This document shows, piece by piece, positions 58,424 through 64,000 of a stretch of 64,000 bases of DNA. Position 1 is the stretch's first letter. Each line of letters opens with the position of its first letter. The translations under genes and the position numbers were made by a program. This DNA is from Streptomyces sp. Ag109_O5-1 (GTDB lineage Bacteria; Actinomycetota; Actinomycetes; Streptomycetales; Streptomycetaceae): assembly GCF_003814875.1 (NCBI RefSeq), contig NZ_RKQF01000001.1:7564001-7628000 (forward strand). The letters run 5' to 3'. The notes beneath the pieces are model-generated. The model was given only the letters and a program-made list of their open reading frames with translations, had not been told where the DNA came from and ran no database searches.

Positions 58424-58501
58424 GCCGGCACGCATCGAACCACGCGTTCCACCCTCCGGAACGCCCGGACGCCGCACCCCTTATCCGGCGATCATGGGCG
58501 G

Positions 58502-59752
58502 ATGCCCCTCGTCGAGATCCCCGGTTCCAAGTCCGTCACCGCCCGCGCCCTCTTCCTCGCGGCCGCCGCCGACGGAGTCACCACCCTCGTCCGCCCCCTC
58601 CGCTCCGACGACACCGAGGGCTTCGCCGAGGGCCTCGCCCGGCTCGGCTACCGCGTCGGCCGCACCCCGGACACCTGGCAGGTGGACGGCCGCCCGCAGG
58701 GCCCAGCACTGCCCGAGGCCGAGGTCTACTGCCGGGACGGCGCCACCACCGCCCGCTTCCTGCCCACCCTCGCCGCGGCCGGCCACGGCAGCTACCGCTT
58801 CGACGCCTCCGAGCAGATGCGCCGCCGCCCCCTCGCCCCGCTCACCCGCGCCCTGCGCGACCTCGGTGTCGACCTGCGCCACGAGGAGACGGAGGGGCAC
58901 CACCCGCTGCGCATCGAGGCGGCCGGGGTGGAGGGCGGCGAGGTGACGCTCGACGCCGGGCAGTCCTCGCAGTACCTGACCGCGCTGCTCCTGCTCGGCC
59001 CGCTCACCCGCAAGGGCCTGCGGATCCGGGTGACGGACCTGGTCTCGGCGCCGTACGTGGAGATCACGATCGCGATGATGCGGTCGTTCGGGGTGGAGGT
59101 GGCACGGGAGGGCGAGGTCTTCGTCGTCCGGGCCGGCGGCTACCGGGCCACGACCTACGCGATCGAGCCCGACGCCTCCACTGCCAGCTACTTCTTCGCC
59201 GCGGCGGCGGTGACCGGGCAGGAGGTCACCGTCCCGGGGCTCGGACGCGGCGCGCTCCAGGGCGACCTGGGCTTCGTCGACGTGCTGCGGCGGATGGGCG
59301 CGGACGTGGAGATCGCCGAGGACCGTACGACCGTCCGCGGCACCGGCGGACTCCGGGGCCTGACCGTCAACATGCGGGACATCTCCGACACCATGCCCAC
59401 CCTCGCGGCGATCGCCCCCTTCGCGGACGGTCCGGTCCGGATCGAGGACGTGGCCAACACCCGGGTGAAGGAGTGCGACCGGCTCGACGCCTGCGCGGAG
59501 AACCTGCGCCGGCTGGGCGTCGGGGTCAGCACGGGCGACGACTGGATCGAGATCCGGCCCGGCACCCCCGCCCCGGCCGAGATCAAGACCTTCGGCGACC
59601 ACCGCGTCGTGATGTCCTTCGCGGTGACCGGCCTGCGCACGCCCGGCATCTCCTTCGACGACCCCGGATGCGTGAGGAAGACGTTCCCGGGCTTCCACGA
59701 GGCGTTCGGGGAGCTGGCCGCCGGGTGGGGAATTCCGTTCGACGGCGCATGA
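58502..59752 (+). CDS. aroA: EPSP synthase paralogue (3-phosphoshikimate 1-carboxyvinyltransferase)
   Basis: A 416-residue AroA that adds enolpyruvate from PEP to shikimate-3-phosphate. Substrate residues are present: Lys10, Ser11 and Arg15 in PGSKSVTARAL, the QMRRRPL arginine, SSQYLTALLL, DISDTMPTLAAIA, KECDRLDA and FGDHRVVMS, with a Lys near the C terminus (CVRKTFPGF). The start is only six residues before GSKS, shorter than usual, and the ribosome-binding site (GGGCGG) is crowded. In DGATTARFL (79-87), Ala81 occupies the place of Gly96 in E. coli AroA. Streptomyces usually have another aroA elsewhere, so this may be a second copy. Confidence 0.85.
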   Translation: MPLVEIPGSKSVTARALFLAAAADGVTTLVRPLRSDDTEGFAEGLARLGYRVGRTPDTWQVDGRPQGPALPEAEVYCRDGATTARFLPTLAAAGHGSYRFDASEQMRRRPLAPLTRALRDLGVDLRHEETEGHHPLRIEAAGVEGGEVTLDAGQSSQYLTALLLLGPLTRKGLRIRVTDLVSAPYVEITIAMMRSFGVEVAREGEVFVVRAGGYRATTYAIEPDASTASYFFAAAAVTGQEVTVPGLGRGALQGDLGFVDVLRRMGADVEIAEDRTTVRGTGGLRGLTVNMRDISDTMPTLAAIAPFADGPVRIEDVANTRVKECDRLDACAENLRRLGVGVSTGDDWIEIRPGTPAPAEIKTFGDHRVVMSFAVTGLRTPGISFDDPGCVRKTFPGFHEAFGELAAGWGIPFDGA

Positions 59753-59774
59753 CCGGGTCGGCGAGACTCCGGGC

Positions 59775-60416
59775 GTGACCTACATCTTGCAAGGGCCGGT
59801 GCTGGAGGGCGGGTTGGTGCGCCTGGAGCCGCTGGAGCACCGGCACACGGATGATCTGGCGGTGGCGGCGGAGGAGAACCGCGGGACCTACGACTTCACC
59901 TGGGTCCCCCGGGCCGGGGAGGTCGGCGGCTACATCGACGCCCAGCTCGCCCGCGCGGCGACCGGACGGCTCGCGCCGTACGCGCAGGTGTCCCTGGCGA
60001 CCGGGCGGGCCGTCGGCGCGACGGCGTTCTGGGATCCCCGGTGCTGGCTCGGTGAGGACCGGCTGGACGCGGTGGAGATCGGGTTCACCTGGCTGGCCCG
60101 CTCCGCGCAGGGCACCGGGGTGAACGCCGAGGCCAAGTACCTGCTCTTCCGGCACGCCTTCGAGGTCTGGGGTGTCTCCCGCGTCGACCTCAAGACCGAC
60201 GCCCGCAACGAGCGCTCCCGTGCCGCCATCGCCGCCGCCGGCGCCCGCTTCGAGGGCGTGCTGCGCAACTGGTCCCGCTCCTGGGCGCCGGGCGAGGACG
60301 GCCGGCTGCGGGACTCCGCGATCTTCTCGGTCACGGCGGCGGAGTGGCCCGGGTGCCGGGAACGGCTGGCGGAGCGGATCGCGGGGTACGACGCCGTACG
60401 GCCACGGCCTGTGTGA
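59775..60416 (+). CDS. GNAT-family acetyltransferase (RimJ/RimL type)
   Basis: A 213-residue protein; GTG start 22 bases after the aroA stop. LEGGLVRLEPLEHRHTDDLAVAA is the first strand of the RimJ-type fold. VEIGFTWLARSAQGTGVNAEAKYLLFRHAFEVWGVSRVDLKTDARNERSRAAIAAAGARFEGVLRNWSRS includes the acetyl-CoA-binding turn (QGTGVN) and the R-S-R-A-A-I segment of N-terminal amino acid acetyltransferases. Probably co-transcribed with aroA. Target not known: protein N-terminus or small amine. Confidence 0.86.
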   Translation: MTYILQGPVLEGGLVRLEPLEHRHTDDLAVAAEENRGTYDFTWVPRAGEVGGYIDAQLARAATGRLAPYAQVSLATGRAVGATAFWDPRCWLGEDRLDAVEIGFTWLARSAQGTGVNAEAKYLLFRHAFEVWGVSRVDLKTDARNERSRAAIAAAGARFEGVLRNWSRSWAPGEDGRLRDSAIFSVTAAEWPGCRERLAERIAGYDAVRPRPV

Positions 60417-60425
60417 GGCCCGTCC

Positions 60426-61226
60426 TCACGCCGACTCGTTGAGCAGCCGGGCCAGATGCTCCCGGCCCGCCGCCAGCAGGTCCGGCAGCGGGGCCGCTGC
60501 CTCGTACCAGCGTTTCTCGTACTCCCAGCACAGCCAGCCGTCCCAGCCGTGCCGGGACAGCACCTCCACGCACTCGGAGAGCGGCAGGATCCCGGCGCCG
60601 AGCGGCAGCGGGGTGGTGTCCTCGGCCGAGGCGATGTCCTTGACCTGGACATAGCCGAGGTACGGCGCGAGGGCCGCGTAGCTCTCGGCGGGCTGCTCGC
60701 CGCCCAGCCAGGTGTGCATCACGTCCCAGAGCGAGCCGACCTGCCGGTGGCCGACCGGGCCCAGCACCCGGATCGCGTCGGCGCCGGTGCGGTGCGAGTC
60801 ATGGGTCTCCAGCAGGACCCGGACACCGAGTGCGGAGGCGTCCTCGGCGACCGTGCCCAGCCGCCCGGCGGCGATCGCGTCGGACTCGGCCGCGGGCAGC
60901 GCGGGGTCGGCGCCGGGGAAGACCCGGACGAAGGACGCGCCCAGGTCGTGGGCCAGCTGGAGGAGCCCGCGCATCTCGTCGAGGACCGGGCCGTCCGCGC
61001 CGGGCGCCGCGACGCGCGCGTACCCGGCGACGCCCAGGACCTCGACCCCGCAGGACTTGAACTCGGCAGCGACATCGGCCCGTTGGGCCGGGCCGAGGCC
61101 GGGATGCACAGGTTCCTCCGGGTGGGCGCGCAGCTCTACGCCGTGGTAGCCGTGGGCCGTGGCGAGCGCAAGCACGTCCGTCACCGGCAGACCGGGAACT
61201 CCGAGGGTGGAGAAGGCGAACCTCAT
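60426..61226 (-). CDS. TIM-barrel sugar-phosphate isomerase/epimerase-like protein
   Basis: A 266-residue xylose-isomerase-like barrel (AP endonuclease 2 superfamily). MRFAFSTLGVPGLPVTDVLALATAHGYHGVELRAHPEEP opens it. LGASFVRVFPGADP, VRVLLETHDSHRTGADAIRVLG, GSLWDVMHTWLGGEQPAES, and GYVQVKDIASAE with WLCWEYEKRWY give the Glu, Asp, His and Glu metal ligands of the family. These enzymes isomerise or epimerise sugars and inosose-like compounds; no substrate is indicated. It converges on the GNAT gene with nine bases between stops. The MarR-GNAT gene upstream is 17 bases away on the same strand, so the two likely form an operon. Confidence 0.82.
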   Translation of the reverse strand: MRFAFSTLGVPGLPVTDVLALATAHGYHGVELRAHPEEPVHPGLGPAQRADVAAEFKSCGVEVLGVAGYARVAAPGADGPVLDEMRGLLQLAHDLGASFVRVFPGADPALPAAESDAIAAGRLGTVAEDASALGVRVLLETHDSHRTGADAIRVLGPVGHRQVGSLWDVMHTWLGGEQPAESYAALAPYLGYVQVKDIASAEDTTPLPLGAGILPLSECVEVLSRHGWDGWLCWEYEKRWYEAAAPLPDLLAAGREHLARLLNESA

Positions 61227-61243
61227 ACCCACCAACCTACTTC

Positions 61244-62179
61244 TCAGCCGCCGGTCCCGTGCAGGTCCAGCCGCCAGTCCTGGCCGACCAGGTCGTTGCC
61301 GAAGGAGCGGTGCGGTTTCTCGGCGGTGAGGACGAAGCCGTGCCGCTGGTAGATGCGGCGGGCGGCGGACAGGATGTCGTTGGTCCACAGGACCAGGTCG
61401 CGGTAGCCGACCCCGCGCGCGAACTCGATCACGGCGCCGACCAGCCGGTCGCCGATGCCGAGCCCCCGGGCCTCCGGTTCGACGAGCAGCAGCCGCAGCC
61501 GTGCGGTGCCGGGGGCGTCGTCCCGTACGCACATCACGCAGCCCATGGGCCGCCCGGCCCACTCGGCGATCCAGACCCGCTCCAGGTGCGGGTCGTGGTC
61601 CTCGGCGAAGTCGGCGACGATCCGGGCCACCAGCCCCTCGTAGTCGGCGTTGAAGCCGTACTCGGCCGCGTACAGCGCGGCGTTGCGCTGCACGATCCAG
61701 CCGAGGTCGCCGGGGTGCGGCTCGCGCAGGACGACCTCGCCGGCGCCCTCGGGGGTGTGCCCGTCGCCGAGGATCGTACGGATGGTGCGCATGGCCTCGG
61801 CGAGGCGTGGCCGCTCGCCGGGGTCGACGGCGCCCAGCAGCGAGCCGACCGAGTCCCGGGCCCGCTCGTCGAGCAGCTCGGCGGCGGCCCGGCCGCCCGC
61901 GGTGAGGGACACGCGCCGGCGCCGGGGGTCCTTCTCCGAGGGGGAGCGCTCGACCAGCCCGGCCTCCTCGAACTTGTTGAGGATCCGGCTCAAGTACCCG
62001 GCGTCGAGTGCGAGATCCGACCGCAGGTCGGCCGCGTCGGTATCGGTGGAGTGCGCGAGCTCGTACAGCACGCGGGCCTCGGTGAGGGTGTACGGGGCGT
62101 AGAGGTGGCGGCCGTAGTCGAGGGCGCCGATGAGGTTGGTGTAGAAGCGGTTGAAGGCGCGGATGTCCTGGACGGTCAT
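61244..62179 (-). CDS. MarR-GNAT fusion (HTH regulator with acetyltransferase domain)
   Basis: A 311-residue protein. Residues about 1-140 form a MarR winged helix (YTLTEARVLYELAHSTDTDAADLRSDLALDAGYLSRILNKFEEAGLVERSPSEKDPRRRRVSLT). Residues about 150-305 form a GNAT domain with LLVEPEARGLGIGDRLVGAVIEFARGVGYRDLVLWTNDILSAARRIYQRHGFV, the acetyl-CoA-binding and closing motifs. Such fusions are a recognised actinobacterial architecture, but their ligands are mostly unknown. It is the first gene of an operon with the TIM-barrel enzyme, preceded by a TGACT-N-AGTCA palindrome, so autoregulation is likely. Confidence 0.9.
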   Translation of the reverse strand: MTVQDIRAFNRFYTNLIGALDYGRHLYAPYTLTEARVLYELAHSTDTDAADLRSDLALDAGYLSRILNKFEEAGLVERSPSEKDPRRRRVSLTAGGRAAAELLDERARDSVGSLLGAVDPGERPRLAEAMRTIRTILGDGHTPEGAGEVVLREPHPGDLGWIVQRNAALYAAEYGFNADYEGLVARIVADFAEDHDPHLERVWIAEWAGRPMGCVMCVRDDAPGTARLRLLLVEPEARGLGIGDRLVGAVIEFARGVGYRDLVLWTNDILSAARRIYQRHGFVLTAEKPHRSFGNDLVGQDWRLDLHGTGG

Positions 62180-62196
62180 GGCTGGGCCTCGATGGT

Positions 62197-62207
62197 TGAC
62201 TGAGTCA
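62197..62207 (-). promoter_or_regulatory. MarR-type operator before the MarR-GNAT gene
   Basis: TGACTGAGTCA, a perfect 11-base palindrome centred on one base, 18 bases before the start codon. Extended TTGACTGAGTCAG resembles common MarR sites (TTGACTNAGTCAA). It overlaps the expected promoter. Confidence 0.6.
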
Positions 62208-62542
62208 GAGATACCGTCCTCCGAGGCTATCCCGGCACCCTGTCCGGCTGGAAGGTGTCGGCCCGAACAGCGGCTCTGCAGGCTTTACTTGTTCTTTTTG
62301 CCTAGGCCTGGTCCTGCTTTTGACTTCGTCGCATCCGAGTCGTAGGTTTATACACGAACGTCACTTATGTCCGTTTCAACTTCGGGCGTTGACGTGGTCC
62401 GCCGGAGAGCCCGGGGCGGTGCGGAAACCGACATCGCGGGCGGCGGACGCGCTCAGAGCTGCGCGCAGGCTCTGGAGTGCACGCAAGGCGGCCCCTGACG
62501 GGTCGTCGGTAACACAACTACACCCTCTGAGAGGGGCGAATC
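62208..62542. other. Intergenic region before the Gly-rich protein gene
   Basis: No gene fits. The stretch 62280-62385 is AT-richer than its surroundings (TTTACTTGTTCTTTTTGCC, TTTATACACGAACGTCACTT) and should hold the promoters of both flanking genes. TGAGAGGGG at 62528 serves as the ribosome-binding site of the next gene. Confidence 0.4.
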
Positions 62543-63073
62543 ATGCGCGCGCACAGCACTCGGATCAGGAGAGTCGCCATCGCTGCCATTTCGGCACCGA
62601 TCCTGGCGCTCGCGGCCGGAGCCGGCGTTGCCAGCGCGGCCACCCACTCCGCACCGGACCACGTTGTCACCTACCAGGAGCACGGCGGAGGCGGCGGTGG
62701 TGGCGGAGGTCACGGCGGCGGTGGCGGTCACGGTGGTGGCGGCTACGGCGGCGGAGGCCACGGTGGCGGAGGTTACGGCGGAGGCCACGGCGGCGGAGGT
62801 TACGGCGGCGGCCACGGCGGCCACGGCGGCTACGGCGGTGGCGGCTACGGCGGCGGCTGGTGGGGCGGCGACGATGACTACGGCTATGGCGGCTACGGCG
62901 GTCACGGCGGTGGCGGTCACGGTGGCGGTGGCTACGGCGGTGGCGGCTATGGCGGCGGTGGCTACGGCGGCGGCGGTCACGGTGGTGGCGGCTACGGCGG
63001 CGGTGGCCACGGCGGCGGTGGCTACGGCGGCGGCGGTGGCGGCGGCCACGGCGGCGGTGGCGGCGGTCGCTGA
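62543..63073 (+). CDS. Secreted Gly/His/Tyr-repeat protein
   Basis: A 176-residue protein. A Sec signal (about 1-33, RRVAIAAISAPILALAAGAGVASA) is followed by ATHSAPDHVVTYQEH and then almost pure glycine, interrupted in a regular way by His and Tyr (HGGGG, YGGGG and GHGGGGYGGGG). A short central break at residues 108-115 holds WWGGDDDYGY, a possible spacer. There is no Cys and no known domain. The His-rich repeats could bind metal ions, and the Tyr repeats could be cross-linked or self-associate. The gene stands alone with its own promoter and a terminator. Confidence 0.75.
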   Translation: MRAHSTRIRRVAIAAISAPILALAAGAGVASAATHSAPDHVVTYQEHGGGGGGGGGHGGGGGHGGGGYGGGGHGGGGYGGGHGGGGYGGGHGGHGGYGGGGYGGGWWGGDDDYGYGGYGGHGGGGHGGGGYGGGGYGGGGYGGGGHGGGGYGGGGHGGGGYGGGGGGGHGGGGGGR

Positions 63074-63118
63074 TCAGACCCTTGTGACCGACACTGCCTG
63101 ACGGCAGATCAAAGGATG

Positions 63119-63151
63119 GATCCGGGTGCCCGAGCCGCGGGCACCCGGATC
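63119..63151 (+). terminator. Terminator after the Gly-rich protein gene
   Basis: GATCCGGGTGCCC (63119-63131) and GGGCACCCGGATC (63139-63151), a perfect 13-bp stem with a 7-base loop, 46 bases past the stop. The following 63152-63383 is GC-rich noncoding sequence before the convergent LacI gene; nothing else was recognised there. Confidence 0.88.
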
Positions 63152-63383
63152 TGTGCGCGCAGAACCCGCACGGGCCCCGGCCCCGTGGCCGTGGAGGCGG
63201 TGACCGGGTGAGGACCGTCCGCGGGGGCGGAGGCCCGGGGCGGGCCCTGCCCGGCGGCCGCCGGCCGGCAGCGTCCGCTGCCGGCCGGTCCGCGTCTTCG
63301 GGACGGCGAGGATGTTCGGGGGCACCTGAGCCGCGTCCCTCGACCTCCTCACCGCGGTGCCCGGACCGCGGCGTACCCGCACA

Positions 63384-64000
63384 TCAGGCTCGCGGCACGC
63401 CCGAGGAGCCCCGCACCATCAGCTCCCCCCGGACCGTGGCGATCCCGCCCGGCGGCGGCTCCTCGCGGCCCATGGCGATACGGCCGGCCCGCGCCCCCGC
63501 CTCCGCCAGCGGCAGCCGTACCGTCGTCAGCGAAGGCACCGCGTCGATGCTGAACGGCAGGTCGTCGAAGCCGGCCACCGACACGTCCGCCGGGATCCGC
63601 AGCCCCGACTCCCGCAGCGCCGCGCACGCACCCAGCGCGACGGAGTCGTTCGCCGCCACCACCGCCGTAAGCGTCGGGTCCCGGCGCAGCAGCTCCAGCG
63701 TCGCCTCGTACCCGGCCCGCCGGTCGTACCGCCCGTGCACGGTCCAGCGCGGGTCCTCCTCGATCCCGGCCGCGGCCAGCGCCGCCCGGTGCCCTTCGAG
63801 GCGGTGCCGGGTGGTCGTCCGCTCCTCCGGTCCCGCGATGTAGCCGAGCCGCCGGTGCCCGAGCTCGATGAGGTGCTCGGTCAGCTGTTTGCCGCCCCCG
63901 CGGTTGTCGAAGGTCAGCGCCACCGCGTCCGTGTCCGGCGCCGGCGGCCGCCCGCACAGCACCACCCGGGTCCCCGCGTCCGCCAGCTTCCGCAGCTTCG
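63384..64000 (-). CDS. LacI-family regulator, C-terminal part (gene continues past the window)
   Basis: The frame is open to the right edge; 205 codons are present, covering most of the periplasmic-binding-like effector domain. It begins in KLRKLADAGTRVVLCGRPP, then VALTFDNRGGGKQLTEHLIELGHRRLGYIAGPEERTTTRHRLEGHRAAL, VVAANDSVALGACAALRESGLRIPADVSVAGFDDLPFSIDAVPSLTTVRLP and a final GELMVRGSSG. That is the LacI/GalR order of motifs. The DNA-binding N terminus is missing. The effector is a sugar or nucleoside, not identifiable. Confidence 0.9.
   Translation of the reverse strand, partial: KLRKLADAGTRVVLCGRPPAPDTDAVALTFDNRGGGKQLTEHLIELGHRRLGYIAGPEERTTTRHRLEGHRAALAAAGIEEDPRWTVHGRYDRRAGYEATLELLRRDPTLTAVVAANDSVALGACAALRESGLRIPADVSVAGFDDLPFSIDAVPSLTTVRLPLAEAGARAGRIAMGREEPPPGGIATVRGELMVRGSSGVPRA

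Noticed and set aside
55844..58501. A long N-terminal extension of AroA
   Set aside because: It overlaps the antisense frame of the GH3 hexosaminidase and carries no recognisable domain. The EPSP synthase motifs begin only at 58502.
62453..63049. An Ala/Thr/Val-rich protein on the minus strand opposite the Gly-rich gene
   Set aside because: It is the mirror of GGC/GGT codons (Ala and Thr codons in reverse) and has no signal, start or family.

Overview
The window is chromosomal DNA of a Streptomyces or a very close relative. The evidence is GC-rich coding sequence with strong third-position bias, the adpA–orn pair with its tRNA-His, a complete desferrioxamine (des) locus with DmdR-type iron boxes, a DasR-like site before a GH20 hexosaminidase, and several copies of the GC-rich hairpin repeats common in Streptomyces intergenic DNA. 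As far as I can recall, the gene order from orn through adpA, glmS, the hexosaminidase, desD-C-B-A, desF-E and the leucine-degradation genes to the agmatinase follows the core chromosome of S. coelicolor. No search was run to confirm this.

Layout. 1-2.6 kb is accessory DNA: a PIN-toxin/antitoxin pair, a scrap of a group II intron maturase and an endonuclease VII-like protein, stopping at tRNA-His. 2.8-7.5 kb holds orn, a four-unit 86-bp tandem repeat, adpA (with the TTA codon that makes it bldA-dependent), a small membrane protein, a universal stress protein and a YaaH-type membrane protein. 7.7-14.2 kb holds glmS, a small conserved gene, a Tat-exported purple acid phosphatase, a DUF4429/SHOCT protein and the GH20 hexosaminidase. 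14.2-21.4 kb is the desferrioxamine locus: desABCD (biosynthesis) and desEF (uptake lipoprotein and reductase), each behind an iron box. 21.5-23.1 kb carries two divergent aminoglycoside-modification-like genes that look inserted into the core order. 23.1-29.5 kb is a leucine/isovalerate catabolic operon (acyl-CoA dehydrogenase, HMG-CoA lyase, biotin-dependent carboxylase alpha and beta) facing a TetR regulator across two near-identical palindromes. 29.6-32.7 kb encodes a second acyl-CoA dehydrogenase, a TesB thioesterase and a cation diffusion facilitator.

32.8-40 kb contains a Gly-Phe-rich secreted protein, a phosphatase-like protein and a PucR-regulated module: sodium/solute symporter, agmatinase-family ureohydrolase and ThDP enzyme, probably for uptake and breakdown of a guanidino or related nitrogen compound. 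40-50 kb is mostly cell-surface and secreted functions: an I36 inhibitor-like protein, a GT39 glycosyltransferase with very long Gly-rich inserts, a phytase-like esterase and a beta-lactamase-fold hydrolase. It also holds PhzF, a decayed MOSC/ferredoxin gene and an alpha/beta hydrolase facing a MarR regulator. 50-64 kb contains a single-chain heterodimer-type ABC exporter, small secreted proteins, a GH3 hexosaminidase, an EPSP-synthase paralogue, acetyltransferases, a TIM-barrel isomerase, a MarR-GNAT fusion, a Gly/His/Tyr-repeat secreted protein and the C-terminal part of a LacI regulator.

I found no CRISPR array, rRNA, intact insertion sequence, integrase or recognisable secondary-metabolite megasynthase. 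Most of the window is core or near-core. The least explained parts are the accessory edge at tRNA-His, the 86-bp repeat array, the aminoglycoside pair, the PucR module, and the low-complexity secreted or membrane proteins.
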